Origin: PSLL01 sp964389705
Lineage (GTDB): Bacteria; Desulfobacterota_D; UBA1144; Nemesobacterales; CSP1-2
Reading direction: 5' to 3'
DNA: 64,000 bases
Assembly (NCBI GenBank): GCA_964389705.1
Contig: CAYMEO010000002.1
Location: 1 to 64,000 of the forward strand
The position numbers and the translations under genes were made by a program. The notes beneath the pieces are model-generated. The model was not told the DNA's origin, searched no databases, and was given only the letters and a program-made list of their open reading frames with translations. Positions within the stretch are counted from its first letter, which is position 1. Every line of letters starts with the position of its first letter. Of this stretch, positions 8,156-17,731 are shown piece after piece.

Positions 8156-9793
8156 ATGACGAAGAAAAAGATAATTAAATTAGGAGCCGTAACAGTTCTG
8201 GTCCTGCTTGTTCTGACCCTTGGTTTCTCTTATGTCTCAACAAGGCTAAAGGGAGAAGGCAGAGGAAAAGACACAGTTCAAAATTCTTCTCAGGAAATGC
8301 GGGGAATGAAAGGAATGCAAAGTGAGGGCAAATCTCAAGGGCAAATGCCGGGGAACGGAGGTATAGATGAAAAAGAAATGCATTTGGTAAAAACGAGTGA
8401 AGGACAGATGCAGAAGAATCGAAGCCCTTCTGAATTCGTAGGTATAGAGATAAGCCCTGAGAAGCAGCAACTGATGGGGATAAAAATTGGAGAAGTTGCT
8501 CCCAGAAGGCTGACAAAAAACATCAGAACCGTAGGGATTGTTGAGGAGGATGAGAGAAAAATAGATTATGTACATGTTAAATTCAGCGGCTGGATAAGGG
8601 ACATGCCCGTATATGAAGGGCAGTATGTAAAGCGGGGGGATCCGCTTTTTACAATTTATAGTCCTGATTTGGTTTCAAGCGAGGAAGAGTATCTCCTTGC
8701 CCTCAAGGCAAATGATGACCTTGGTAAAAGTCCCTTCTCTGAAATATCCTCCGGTGCAAGTTCCCTTCTTGAGGCTACACGGAGAAGATTTCTTCTCTGG
8801 GACATTCCCGAGAGTGAATTAAAAAGGGTTGCAAGAACCGGAAAACCACTTACGTATATGACCATCTACTCCCATATAAATGGCTATATTACAAAAAGAA
8901 TGAAGTTCCCCGGAATGCATATCGCAGAAGGAGAAAATGTTGTTCAAATGGCAGACCTATCAACCATATGGGTTCTTGCAGATGTTTATGAGTATGAACT
9001 TCCTCTGATTAAAAAGGGAGATATAGCAACTCTTGAACTCTCCTATTATCCTGGTGAAACGTTTACAGGAAAGGTTATGTATGTCTACCCTACCGTTGAC
9101 ACGACCACAAGGACTGCAAAGGTAAGGTTTGAATTTCCAAACCCGGGCAACAAACTCAAGCCCGGGATGTATACCAACGTAACACTCCAAACCGACTTGG
9201 GTGAGAGGCTCTCCGTAGCTGAGGACGCTGTAATTGACACAGGGGAGAGAAAACTTGTATTTATCGCCTCAGGAGATGGATACTTCGAGCCAAGGGAAGT
9301 TAAGGTCGGACAAAAGACTGAAGGGTATTACGAAGTGGTAGACGGATTGAAAGCAGGAGAGAGGGTTGTAAAGAGCGCTGCATTCTTCGTGGATTCTGAA
9401 AGCCGACTTAAGGCGGCGCTTGAGTCTTTAAACGGCGGTAGGGAAAAGAAGGTTGCCCTCGATGGAGCTCAAACGAAAGGCAAAAGCAATATTAAGATTT
9501 CATTCTCTACAGACCCAAGTCCACCTGAGTCAGGAAAGACTACTTTTAAGTTTAAACTCAACAACCCACGAGGCGAGCCGATTATGGATGCAAAGGTTAA
9601 ATTCACCATCCTTATGCCTGCAATGCCTGGAATGTCTGAGATGAGAAGTTCTGCTGATGCAAGCCATATTGGAGATGGGGTCTATAAAGGAGAGCTAAAC
9701 ATACCCATGAGCGGGAGTTGGTCTCTATTAGTTGAAGTGCTTATGCCCGGAGAACCACCTGTGAATGAGAATTTTGATTTAAACGTTAGATAA
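8156..9793 (+). CDS. cusB: RND efflux periplasmic adaptor, CusB-like with C-terminal YtkA/FixH-like domain
   Basis: 545 residues with an N-terminal membrane anchor (about 8-28) and then a Met-rich linker (MRGMKGM, GQMPGN) reminiscent of the metal-binding N-terminus of CusB. The membrane-fusion core follows: FSGWIRDMPVYEGQYVKRGDPLF (lipoyl-like), a short helical hairpin, the beta barrel (TIWVLADVYEYELPLIKKGD) and the membrane-proximal domain (DGLKAGERVVKSAAFFVDSES). The last about 100 residues form an extra beta-rich domain with a Met-rich loop, MPAMPGMSEM, resembling YtkA/FixH-type domains. It connects the inner-membrane pump to the TolC channel and probably hands Cu(I)/Ag(I) to CusA. GAGGAGG precedes the ATG. 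Confidence 0.9.
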   Translation: MTKKKIIKLGAVTVLVLLVLTLGFSYVSTRLKGEGRGKDTVQNSSQEMRGMKGMQSEGKSQGQMPGNGGIDEKEMHLVKTSEGQMQKNRSPSEFVGIEISPEKQQLMGIKIGEVAPRRLTKNIRTVGIVEEDERKIDYVHVKFSGWIRDMPVYEGQYVKRGDPLFTIYSPDLVSSEEEYLLALKANDDLGKSPFSEISSGASSLLEATRRRFLLWDIPESELKRVARTGKPLTYMTIYSHINGYITKRMKFPGMHIAEGENVVQMADLSTIWVLADVYEYELPLIKKGDIATLELSYYPGETFTGKVMYVYPTVDTTTRTAKVRFEFPNPGNKLKPGMYTNVTLQTDLGERLSVAEDAVIDTGERKLVFIASGDGYFEPREVKVGQKTEGYYEVVDGLKAGERVVKSAAFFVDSESRLKAALESLNGGREKKVALDGAQTKGKSNIKISFSTDPSPPESGKTTFKFKLNNPRGEPIMDAKVKFTILMPAMPGMSEMRSSADASHIGDGVYKGELNIPMSGSWSLLVEVLMPGEPPVNENFDLNVR

Positions 9794-9809
9794 AGGAGTT
9801 AATGAAAAT

Positions 9810-12800
9810 ATGATAGAAAAAACAATTGAATATTTCTCCAGAGACAGGTTCATCGTTTTTCTTATAGTTGGGTTTCTTACGGCCTGGGGCGTCTGGGCTC
9901 TAAAGCGCGTGCCCCTTGATGCGATACCAGACCTCTCAGATGTTCAGGTAATAGTCTATACAGAGTGGCCCGGAAGAAGCCCGGATATAGTAGAGGACCA
10001 GGTTACATATCCTATTGTCACAAATCTCCTTTCAGCCCCTAAAGTGACCACTGTAAGGGGAGAATCAATGTTCGGTTTTTCATTTGTTTATGTCCTTTTT
10101 GAGGATGGAACCGACATTTACTGGGCAAGGAGCCGCGTGCTTGAATATATGAGTGGGATTCAGGGAAGGCTTCCCGAAGGGGTTACCCCTGTAATCGGCC
10201 CCGACGCAACGGGCGTCGGATGGGTTTATCAATATGCACTTATAGATGATACAGGGAGGCATAATCTGGCAGAACTCCGCTCATTTAATGACTGGTACTT
10301 GAGATACTGGCTGAGGAGCGTCTCCGGAGTAGCTGACGTTGCAAGCGTAGGAGGATTTGTAAAGCAGTATCAAGTGAATGTAGACCCAACTAAACTCCTT
10401 GCTCTTAACATACCGCTTACTAAGGTCATTCAATCTATAAGGATGAGCAATAACGATGTGGGCGGAAGAGTACTAGAGGCTACGGGCAGAGAGTATGTGG
10501 TAAGAGGGAGGGGATATATAAAGTCGGTTGATGATATAGAAAACATCGTTGTAGATATAGATGAAAAGACCGGAACCCCAGTTTTTGTAAAAGACATAGC
10601 CGATGTGAGTTTAGGCCCTGATATCCGGCGTGGAATTGTGGACCTTAATGGAGAGGGAGAAGTTGTAGGTGGGGTTGTGGTTATGAGATACGGCGAGAAT
10701 GCTTTAAATGTTATAAAGAGGGTAAAGGAAAAATTGAAAGAAGTAGAGTCTGCATTTCCTCAAGGGATTAAGCTGGTTACAACCTATGACAGGTCAAATT
10801 TGATCTCAAGGGCGATACACACTCTAAAGCGAACACTTATTGAAGAGAGCATAATCGTAGGTCTTGTGTGTATCCTTTTTCTCTTTCACCTTCGCTCTGC
10901 ACTCGTAATCATTTTTACACTGCCTTTTGCAATACTCTTTTCATTCATTCCGATGTATTACATGAGACTCACATCGAACATCATGTCTCTTGGCGGTATC
11001 GCAATTGCTATAGGAGCTATGGTTGATGCCGCGATTGTGCTTGTTGAGAACGTGCATAAAAGGCTTGAACACTGGGAAGAAGAGGGCAGAACAGGAGATA
11101 GGTTTAAGATAATGATAGATGCCTCAAAAGAGGTAGGAAAGCCGATATTTTTTGCACTTCTTGTTATAGCCGTTTCATTCATTCCCGTCTTCACACTGGA
11201 GGCTCAAGAGGGAAAGCTGTTTAAGCCCCTGGCATACACAAAGACATTCGGAATGTTCTTTGCCGCCCTTCTTTCCATAACACTCACGCCCGCACTTATA
11301 ACGATTCTTATGCGGGGAAAGATGGTTCCGGAGAAGAGAAATCCGGTAAGCCGATTCTTAATCTGGGTTTATGAACCTGTAGTCAGATTTATAATAAGAT
11401 GGAGAAAAATAACTGTTGCCTTGGCCATTGTTATTTTAGTAATCACAATTCCGATCTTTTTTAAACTGGGTTCTGAGTTTATGCCCCCCCTTAATGAGGA
11501 GAGCCTAATGTATATGCCTCTTACCCCTCCTGGGATTTCCATTACAGAGGCTGGAAAGTTTATTCAGATTCAGGACAAGATTATAAGACAGTTCCCCGAG
11601 GTTCAAACCGTTTTTGGGAAGATAGGTAAAGCCGAGACATCAACCGACCCTGCCCCTCTTTCTATGGTGGAAAATACAATAACCCTAAAGCCTGAGGATG
11701 AGTGGCCAAAGATTCCCCAAAAAAGATGGTATTCAACGTGGGTGCCTGAATTTATTAAAAATATCCTTCGCCCTATATGGCCGGAGGAAAGAGCCATGTC
11801 CTGGAGTGAGCTGATTGCACGAATGAATAGTATGCTCAAATTCCCCGGCGCTACAAATATATGGACTATGCCTATAAGGAATAGAACCGATATGCTTATA
11901 ACCGGGATTCGCACTCCCGTAGGGGTAAAAATCTACGGGAAAGATCTTGGTGTGATAGAAGAAATAGGAAAACAAATCGAGGCTACATTAAGAGATATTC
12001 CTGGCACGACAAACGTATATGCAGAAAGGGTAACTGGCGGTTACTTTCTCGATTTCAATATCAAAAGAGAAGAAGCGGTCCGGTATGGGCTTACTATGGG
12101 GGACGTTGAGGAGATAATCGAGTCGGCAATAGGCGGAAGTAATGTAACGCAAACTGTGGAGGGGCCTGAAAGGTATCCTGTAAATGTTAGATATGCAAGA
12201 GAGCTTCGTGATGATATAGAGAGTCTCAAAAGGGTGCTTGTTCCTACACCCACAGGGGCGCAGATTCCAATTGGACAGATTGCTGACATCAGAGCAAGGA
12301 CCGGACCAGAAGAGATAAGGGACGAGAATGGCTCCAAGGCCGCTTATGTCTTTATAGATATGGCAGGAAGAGACATAGGGAGCTATGTTGAGGAGGCCAA
12401 GCGGGTAGTGAGTGGGAACGTAAAACTCCCACCGGGTTATTACATCTCATGGAGCGGCCAATACGAGTTTCTCTTGAGGGTTAGAGAAAAATTAAAGTTC
12501 ATAATTCCTGTTACGCTCCTTATGATATTTGTTCTGCTCTATATCAACTTTGGCAGTGTTACAGAGGCTCTAATTGTTATTCTCTCCGTACCTTTTGCGC
12601 TAGTCGGAAGCATCTGGCTTATGTACATTCTCCATTACAACATGAGTATAGCGGTCTGGGTGGGGATAATCGCCGTTGCGGGACTCGCCGCTCAAACAGG
12701 TGTGGTAATGATAATTTATCTCAATGAATCTTATAAAAAGAGGGTAAAAGAAGGAAGGATGAATAGCTGGGAGGATTTGGCTGAAGCGATTGATGAGGGA

Positions 12801-13013
12801 GCCGTCCAGAGGGTAAGACCAAAGATGATGACAGTGATGACAATGATTCTAGGGCTCCTTCCACTTCTCTGGAGTCAGGGTACAGGGGCAGATGTAATGA
12901 AACGAATCGCAGCCCCTATGGTTGGAGGACTTGTAACTTCAACTATTCTCACACTCGTTATAATCCCCGCGATATATGCAATATGGAAATGGAGGGCTTT
13001 AAAACGCCGATGA
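9810..13013 (+). CDS. cusA: Heavy-metal RND efflux pump, CusA-type (Cu+/Ag+)
   Basis: 1067 residues, normal for the HME-RND family. The N-terminal helix is followed by DAIPDLSDVQVIVYTEWPGR, and the transmembrane proton-relay motif GAMVDAAIVLVEN carries D406. The methionines that define Cu(I)/Ag(I) pumps appear conserved: the LMYM segment (567-569), M619 in DPAPLSMVENT and M695 in RNRTDMLITGI, matching the CusA triad rather than the Zn/Co/Ni-type CzcA pattern. It sits in the inner membrane and exports periplasmic or cytoplasmic monovalent metal through the adaptor and channel encoded just upstream. The gap to the adaptor gene is 16 bases, so the genes form one operon. Confidence 0.93.
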   Translation: MIEKTIEYFSRDRFIVFLIVGFLTAWGVWALKRVPLDAIPDLSDVQVIVYTEWPGRSPDIVEDQVTYPIVTNLLSAPKVTTVRGESMFGFSFVYVLFEDGTDIYWARSRVLEYMSGIQGRLPEGVTPVIGPDATGVGWVYQYALIDDTGRHNLAELRSFNDWYLRYWLRSVSGVADVASVGGFVKQYQVNVDPTKLLALNIPLTKVIQSIRMSNNDVGGRVLEATGREYVVRGRGYIKSVDDIENIVVDIDEKTGTPVFVKDIADVSLGPDIRRGIVDLNGEGEVVGGVVVMRYGENALNVIKRVKEKLKEVESAFPQGIKLVTTYDRSNLISRAIHTLKRTLIEESIIVGLVCILFLFHLRSALVIIFTLPFAILFSFIPMYYMRLTSNIMSLGGIAIAIGAMVDAAIVLVENVHKRLEHWEEEGRTGDRFKIMIDASKEVGKPIFFALLVIAVSFIPVFTLEAQEGKLFKPLAYTKTFGMFFAALLSITLTPALITILMRGKMVPEKRNPVSRFLIWVYEPVVRFIIRWRKITVALAIVILVITIPIFFKLGSEFMPPLNEESLMYMPLTPPGISITEAGKFIQIQDKIIRQFPEVQTVFGKIGKAETSTDPAPLSMVENTITLKPEDEWPKIPQKRWYSTWVPEFIKNILRPIWPEERAMSWSELIARMNSMLKFPGATNIWTMPIRNRTDMLITGIRTPVGVKIYGKDLGVIEEIGKQIEATLRDIPGTTNVYAERVTGGYFLDFNIKREEAVRYGLTMGDVEEIIESAIGGSNVTQTVEGPERYPVNVRYARELRDDIESLKRVLVPTPTGAQIPIGQIADIRARTGPEEIRDENGSKAAYVFIDMAGRDIGSYVEEAKRVVSGNVKLPPGYYISWSGQYEFLLRVREKLKFIIPVTLLMIFVLLYINFGSVTEALIVILSVPFALVGSIWLMYILHYNMSIAVWVGIIAVAGLAAQTGVVMIIYLNESYKKRVKEGRMNSWEDLAEAIDEGAVQRVRPKMMTVMTMILGLLPLLWSQGTGADVMKRIAAPMVGGLVTSTILTLVIIPAIYAIWKWRALKRR

Positions 13014-13050
13014 ATTAACTGGGAAACACATAAATTATGAGGGGTATCTT

Positions 13051-13374
13051 ATGATACCAAACAGTATATTCTCAAATATCCCCGATTCTTTCACCGAAGA
13101 GATCTTTGAAACCATTCTGAAGACAGACTATTTTAATCTAGAGCGGATAATCTCAATGGGTCAGGCAACGCCACCAGGAGAATGGTATGACCAAGATACA
13201 AATGAGTGGGTCATATTATTAAGTGGTAGTGCGGGTCTTCTATTTGAGGGTGACAAAGAGGTATGTGTAATGAAACCGGGTGATTATGTCCATATCCCAG
13301 CACACAGGCGCCATCGGATTGAATGGACGGATCCGAATCAAAAAACCATCTGGCTAGCACTGCACTATTATTAG
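13051..13374 (+). CDS. Cupin-domain protein
   Basis: A 107-residue single-domain cupin. Motif 1 appears as the Glu-containing EWVILLSGSAGLLFEG and motif 2 as GDYVHIPAHRRHRIEW, with probable metal ligands H91, H94 or neighbours. Such small cupins can bind metal or small acids; the substrate is unknown. It begins 37 bases after the cusA stop, on the same strand, and is probably cotranscribed with the efflux operon. A helper role in metal handling is possible but not shown. Confidence 0.8.
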   Translation: MIPNSIFSNIPDSFTEEIFETILKTDYFNLERIISMGQATPPGEWYDQDTNEWVILLSGSAGLLFEGDKEVCVMKPGDYVHIPAHRRHRIEWTDPNQKTIWLALHYY

Positions 13375-13474
13375 GTGAAGAATTTGGTAAGCCCCTGTTC
13401 TTATCAACAGTTCGGGGGTTGAGACTAAGCATAGGCTAACTTTGGTCTCTACATTTTGTCTTCTTTGGTTGCCC

Positions 13475-13504
13475 TTGACAAACCCTCTTACGTGCTTATC
13501 ATAT
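13475..13504 (+). promoter_or_regulatory. Candidate promoter upstream of the DksA-like gene
   Basis: A perfect TTGACA (13475-13480) is followed by a weak -10 (TCATAT at 13499-13504, spacer 18). Its position inside the longest upstream extension of the next gene argues for the ATG at 13531 as the true start. Confidence 0.35.
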
Positions 13505-13530
13505 TAACCTCCGAGGGAGGAGGAAAACTT

Positions 13531-14106
13531 ATGGGGAAAGCGATAATAGGGAAGGCAAAAAAGACTAAAATGCGGCGGGATGAGAAGAAGCCTAAGAAGA
13601 ATAAGCCGCTTAGAAAAAGGGCTTCTTTACAAAAGGTTAAAAAGCCAATTGTTAGGAAGCAAGGAGGTACTGTTTTGAAGTCAGTAAAAAAACCGGAGGC
13701 TGAGATAAAAGAGGGTAGGTCAATGGAGTCGGCTCAGAAAACGGATAAATCTAACTGGAAGGATGAAATGAGGGATATGCTTCTTCAGATGAGAAAGGAG
13801 CTTTTAGAGGACGTTTCACAAACGGTTAAGGCAGAGTCGGATTATTTGAGATTTGACGTTGGCGATTTTTATGACCATGCCTCAAGTGATAGGGATAGGG
13901 AGCTATCTCTTACACTTACTGATAGAGAGAGGGATAAGCTGAGGCTTATAGATGAGGCTTTAAGTAAGATTAATGATGGAAGTTATGGAATTTGTGAAAG
14001 CTGCGGAGATGAAATAGGCGAGGATCGGCTCAGAGCTATGCCTCTTGCAAAGCTCTGTCTCTCATGCAAGATAGATTTGGAAAGGCAGGAGAGCAGGAGT
14101 ATCTAA
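13531..14106 (+). CDS. DksA/TraR-family zinc-finger regulator with basic N-terminal extension
   Basis: 191 residues from the ATG at 13531, chosen because GGAGGAGG lies 7 bases upstream. The first about 75 residues are strongly Lys/Arg-rich (KKTKMRRDEKKPKKNKPLRK). Then comes a coiled-coil region (MRDMLLQMRKELLEDV) with an acidic DHASSDRDREL turn and a C4 zinc finger CESCG...CLSC, the layout of DksA/TraR and of YocK/YteA-type proteins. DksA members bind in the RNA polymerase secondary channel and modulate transcription with ppGpp. The basic extension could bind nucleic acid. It is convergent with mtnA, overlapping by four bases. Confidence 0.88.
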   Translation: MGKAIIGKAKKTKMRRDEKKPKKNKPLRKRASLQKVKKPIVRKQGGTVLKSVKKPEAEIKEGRSMESAQKTDKSNWKDEMRDMLLQMRKELLEDVSQTVKAESDYLRFDVGDFYDHASSDRDRELSLTLTDRERDKLRLIDEALSKINDGSYGICESCGDEIGEDRLRAMPLAKLCLSCKIDLERQESRSI

Positions 14107-15140
14107 TCGAGCATTGCCCTTAGACTCTCAGAAAAAGGCGCTTTGGCAACTCCATTTTCAGTAATTATAGAGCTTATATTTTCATTCGGCGTAACATCAA
14201 ACGCGGGATTTAATACATCAACATCCGGTGCAATCTTATTTCCTAAGATGTGGGTTACCTCTTTGGCATCGCGCCTCTCAATCGGGATTAAATCCCCTGA
14301 AGCACAGTTGTAATCAATTGTAGAGATAGGAGCCACTACATAGAAGGGAATCTTATGAAACTTTGCAAGGATAGAGAGCGAGTAGGTTCCGATTTTATTT
14401 GCAACGTCTCCGTTTAGAGCGATTCTATCTGCCCCTACGACTACGGCATCCACCATTCCTTTGCCCATAACATATCCGGCCATGTTGTCCGTAATTAATG
14501 TAACAGGTATTCCGTCTTTATCCAATTCCCATGCAGTCAGTCTTGCGCCCTGTAAAAATGGCCTTGTTTCAGTGGCAATGACTTTTATCCTCTTCCCACC
14601 CTCAAAAGCTGCCCTGATGACTCCAAGTGCGGTTCCATAACCCGCGGTAGCAAGGGCACCTGCGTTACAGTGTGTAAGAATTGTGCTCCCGTCTTTTATC
14701 AATTCAGATCCCACTTTGCCTATTCTTTTGCAAGTCTCAATATCTTCTTCATATATCTTCTTTGCTTCTTCAACCAATCTTTCCTTAATCAGATCAATAT
14801 TTTTATCCTTGTTTTCATCCACGAGATTCGTCATTCTTTTTACAGCCCAAAATAGGTTTACCGCAGTCGGCCTTGTGCCTAAAATCACCGTAGCAATCTC
14901 CTTAATCTCTGCAAGGAACTCAATTCTATCCCTCTTCTTACTTTTAACTGCCCCTAGAGCAATACCCATTGCTGCAGCAACGCCTATTGCCGGAGCACCA
15001 CGGATAACCATCTCTTTTATCGCCCATGCTACATCCTCAAAACTCAGGCACTCAACATATATCTCTTCAATGGGTAGTTTTCTTTGATCTATCATTATAA
15101 TCCTATCATCTTTCCATTCGATTGTTTTAAAAGAGGGCAT
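14103..15140 (-). CDS. mtnA: Methylthioribose-1-phosphate isomerase
   Basis: 345 residues, typical for MtnA. Signature regions are VIRGAPAIGVAAAMG, LTHCNAGALATAGYGTALG with catalytic C158, and VVVGADRIALNGDVANKIGTY with catalytic D238. The enzyme converts 5-methylthioribose-1-phosphate to the ribulose form in methionine salvage (or in the DHAP/isoprenoid shunts). The matching phosphorylase MtnP is encoded about 20 kb away in the same window. AGGAG precedes the ATG by 9 bases. The related eIF2B-type fold is possible, but the Cys/Asp pair argues for MtnA. Confidence 0.93.
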   Translation of the reverse strand: MPSFKTIEWKDDRIIMIDQRKLPIEEIYVECLSFEDVAWAIKEMVIRGAPAIGVAAAMGIALGAVKSKKRDRIEFLAEIKEIATVILGTRPTAVNLFWAVKRMTNLVDENKDKNIDLIKERLVEEAKKIYEEDIETCKRIGKVGSELIKDGSTILTHCNAGALATAGYGTALGVIRAAFEGGKRIKVIATETRPFLQGARLTAWELDKDGIPVTLITDNMAGYVMGKGMVDAVVVGADRIALNGDVANKIGTYSLSILAKFHKIPFYVVAPISTIDYNCASGDLIPIERRDAKEVTHILGNKIAPDVDVLNPAFDVTPNENISSIITENGVAKAPFSESLRAMLD

Positions 15141-15217
15141 AATCTCTCACTCCTTTATTAGAAATGGTGTTTATTATTCCAATTCTAACCGTATAGAGAC
15201 GTAATTAGTAGTTTACT

Positions 15218-16099
15218 TTAGACAGAATTTTTATCAACGCTAAATACAATCGCTACCCAATCTCCCTCTCTGAATTCTCTCTTAAATAGAAATCCGCCTT
15301 TTTCAAGCCCTGAAACCGCTTCATCCCTTCTTGAAATTGGAACTCCGGAGATTAAGAGATTGCCATTTAGTCTTAACCTGAGTTCATCCCTCATAAGTAT
15401 TATTGTCTCAACCGATATATTGGCGACTATTAAATCAAACCTCCCCTTTACAGCCTCTATGTAGCCGCAGATGAGTTTAATCTTGTCAGAGACTGAATTC
15501 CTTTCTGAATTCTTCTTTGCTTCCATGACTGCCACAGGGTCTATATCCAATCCAACGGCCTCATCTACTCCGAGTTTTACAGCGACGATGGAGAGGATTC
15601 CGCTTCCACATCCTACGTCAAGAACATTTTTGATGTTGGCGTCTTCAAAAATTTCCTCCATTGCCTGGATGCAGAGCCTAGTTGTCTCATGATGCCCAGT
15701 GCCAAATGCCATTGATGGATTAATCTCAATTACCACTTCACCCTCTTTAGGAAGATATTCTTCCCATGGCGGTCTTACAGTGACTCTTCTGCTCGCCCTT
15801 ACAGTCTTTAGTTCCCGTTTCCATAATATCCAGCTAGAGATGTCTATCTCTTCAATCTTTATATTCCAAACACGAAATCCCGGTAAAATCTTTTCTAAAA
15901 AGTTGATATAACTTCTCAGACTCTTTATAGTCGGACTCAAGTCTATTTTGTGGGGAAAATAGGCGGAGACTTCGAACCCTCCATCCTCAATTATATCTTC
16001 GGCTGTGCCTGTAGCATCTTCAAGCCCCAAGAGAAAATCTGAGACAAGTGATTTTGCCTCTTCAGATACCCTAAGAGTAAGCTTTCTATATTTCAGCAT
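15218..16099 (-). CDS. prmA: Ribosomal protein L11 methyltransferase
   Basis: A cytoplasmic SAM-dependent methyltransferase. The N-terminal L11-recognition domain is followed by the PrmA hallmark INPSMAFGTGHHETTRLC and the SAM site LDVGCGSGILSI, then LIVANISVE. PrmA trimethylates ribosomal protein L11. The frame can be extended to an ATG at 16138. I prefer the ATG at 16099 because the protein then starts MLKYRKLTLRV like other PrmA proteins, and because the 16136-16138 ATG lies inside the element that appears to be the promoter of the divergent hsp20 gene. Neither ATG has a strong ribosome site, so the start is uncertain. Confidence 0.88.
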   Translation of the reverse strand: MLKYRKLTLRVSEEAKSLVSDFLLGLEDATGTAEDIIEDGGFEVSAYFPHKIDLSPTIKSLRSYINFLEKILPGFRVWNIKIEEIDISSWILWKRELKTVRASRRVTVRPPWEEYLPKEGEVVIEINPSMAFGTGHHETTRLCIQAMEEIFEDANIKNVLDVGCGSGILSIVAVKLGVDEAVGLDIDPVAVMEAKKNSERNSVSDKIKLICGYIEAVKGRFDLIVANISVETIILMRDELRLRLNGNLLISGVPISRRDEAVSGLEKGGFLFKREFREGDWVAIVFSVDKNSV

Positions 16100-16129
16100 C
16101 TCTATCTTTAACCTACCACAGAATTTATC

Positions 16130-16157
16130 TTGATTCATTCCAGATAATGATTATTTT
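16130..16157 (+). promoter_or_regulatory. Promoter of hsp20 copy 1 (nearly identical to that of copy 2)
   Basis: TTGATT (16130-16135), a 16-base spacer and TATTTT (16152-16157). From 16130 to 16159 the sequence matches the element at 28484-28513 upstream of the second hsp20 gene in 25 of 30 positions, including the shared core TGATTATTTTTT. Confidence 0.55.
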
Positions 16158-16200
16158 TTTACTGGAAAAGTAATAAGAATAGTTGGGGAGGTGGATAAAG

Positions 16201-16674
16201 ATGGTAAGGAGGAAGAGGAGTGGAAGAAGAGGGTTAAGGAGATGGACTCCTTTTATGGATTTCAGTTTGTCACAAGAAGGGATGATAAGCGGGTTGTTTA
16301 ATGAAACAGTGCGGGCAATTTATCCGAATATATATGAGGAGTTTGAAGGTGAAACTTGGTTGCCGGCTGTGGATATCTACGAGACCGATGACAGCTTTGT
16401 ATTGAGTTCAGACCTGCCAGGGGTAAATAAAGAGGATCTACGGGTTGAGTTGAATGAAAACGTTCTTGTAATAAAGGGACAGAGGAAGTCTGAGGATTTA
16501 TCAAAAGATAACTATATAAGATCAGAGCGCCAATACGGGGCGTTTTTACGTGGCTTTGTGATTCCAAGCAACGCGGAGGTTGATAAGATCAAGGCGACAT
16601 ATAAAGAAGGTGTCCTTCAGGTAGTAATTCCAAAGAAGGAAGAAGTAAGGCCAAAACAGATAAAAGTCAGTTGA
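16201..16674 (+). CDS. Small heat shock protein, Hsp20/alpha-crystallin family (copy 1)
   Basis: 157 residues from the ATG at 16201, which has GGGGAGG 9 bases upstream; the longer TTG-started frame overlaps that site. After a very basic start (MVRRKRSGRRGLRR) comes a short hydrophobic arm. The alpha-crystallin domain follows, with VDIYETDDSFVLSSDLPGVNKEDL, the conserved YGAFLRGF segment and the AxYKxGVL motif as ATYKEGVLQVVIPK. The protein ends in a VRPKQIKVS tail. It forms ATP-independent holdase oligomers under heat or oxidative stress. It is a paralogue of the gene at 28555 and shares its promoter element. Confidence 0.93.
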   Translation: MVRRKRSGRRGLRRWTPFMDFSLSQEGMISGLFNETVRAIYPNIYEEFEGETWLPAVDIYETDDSFVLSSDLPGVNKEDLRVELNENVLVIKGQRKSEDLSKDNYIRSERQYGAFLRGFVIPSNAEVDKIKATYKEGVLQVVIPKKEEVRPKQIKVS

Positions 16675-16736
16675 GCCTGTAAACTAGGGGGGTACCTTTA
16701 CTAATTAAGTTACCTAACTATATAGGTCAGCGGGTT

Positions 16737-16799
16737 CTGATTCTCGGTTCTATCGGGAATCAGGGGTCCTTTTATCCCTCCATTGAGGGATTCCCAATT
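16737..16799 (+). terminator. Tandem hairpins after hsp20 copy 1
   Basis: An 11-bp stem (16737-16747 with 16753-16763, including wobble pairs) is followed by a perfect 6-bp stem TCCCTC/GAGGGA (16775-16790) and then a T-rich run. It lies between convergent hsp20 and the protease gene and probably terminates hsp20. Confidence 0.5.
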
Positions 16800-16808
16800 T
16801 TTTCGCTC

Positions 16809-17636
16809 TTACTTTTGTTCTTCTCTATGCCGTGGGAGTGGAATATACTCGACTGTTGGTTGCCGTTTTACTGGTTGTGGGTACAAACTCATAAGTTCTA
16901 AAAACTCAAGTGGCATTTCTGAACTTACATGAAGTCCTAGCTCTTTACCCTTTTCAAATGTTATGGGATAGTCATGTGTCCATGTCCCCTGTGTAAGAAT
17001 ACGTGCAAGTTCCTCAACCTTATCTGGTGGATATCTGTCTGAGAGTAGTTCTCTGAGGCTTTCATATAGCTGCTTCAATGCCTTATTGGCCATATCTGCG
17101 AGAATCAATGTCTTGTCATCTATTTTATCGATTGGTTTTTCTGCGATCAATTTCACAAGTGATGCCGCGGGATATTCACCTAGTTGCGGGTCTACCGGAC
17201 CTAATACTGCATGCGGACTCATTACTATTTCATCTGCGGCTAGGGCAATAAGGGTTCCCCCGGACATAGCATAATGGGGAACAAAGGCCGTCACCTTCCC
17301 TTTATGTTTTTTAATTGCCCGTGCTATCTGTAATGAGGCGATAACAAGCCCGCCTGGCGTGTGTAATATAAGATCTATAGGTATTTCAGGATCGGTCATA
17401 TTGATAGCCCGTATGACCTCTTCAGAATCTTGAATATCTATATACCGAAATATAGGAAAACCTAGGAATCCCATTGTCTCTTGCCGATGTACCAGGAGAA
17501 TGATTCGAGATTTTCTTTTACGTTCAATTTTTGAGATTAATCGCTGTCTGGTTGCATCGAGTAGCCTTTTTTGGATAATTGGCTGGAGAGAAGCAATGAT
17601 AAAGAACAACCAGAGGATGTCAAATAGACTTGGCAT
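16809..17636 (-). CDS. SDH-type serine protease (ClpP/crotonase fold), membrane-anchored
   Basis: 275 residues. An N-terminal membrane helix (about 5-20) is followed by a ClpP-like domain: LILHTPGGLVIASLQIARAI, the nucleophile motif HYAMSGGTLIAL with S125, and PHAVLGPVDPQLGEYPA. This matches the serine dehydrogenase proteinase (PF01972) family. A Ser-Lys rather than a Ser-His-Asp arrangement is likely for these membrane proteases. It should act in membrane-protein quality control. It lies among chaperone genes (hsp20, dps, clpB), which supports a stress role. GGGAG sits 9 bases before the ATG. Confidence 0.88.
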   Translation of the reverse strand: MPSLFDILWLFFIIASLQPIIQKRLLDATRQRLISKIERKRKSRIILLVHRQETMGFLGFPIFRYIDIQDSEEVIRAINMTDPEIPIDLILHTPGGLVIASLQIARAIKKHKGKVTAFVPHYAMSGGTLIALAADEIVMSPHAVLGPVDPQLGEYPAASLVKLIAEKPIDKIDDKTLILADMANKALKQLYESLRELLSDRYPPDKVEELARILTQGTWTHDYPITFEKGKELGLHVSSEMPLEFLELMSLYPQPVKRQPTVEYIPLPRHREEQK

Positions 17637-17731
17637 GTTGTTTTTCTCCCAATTTATATTATTGATACTCCTCCCCGCTGAATTTGGTGTATATTAGTAT
17701 ACCTCCTTCTTATTGTGGCTGCTACAAAATA

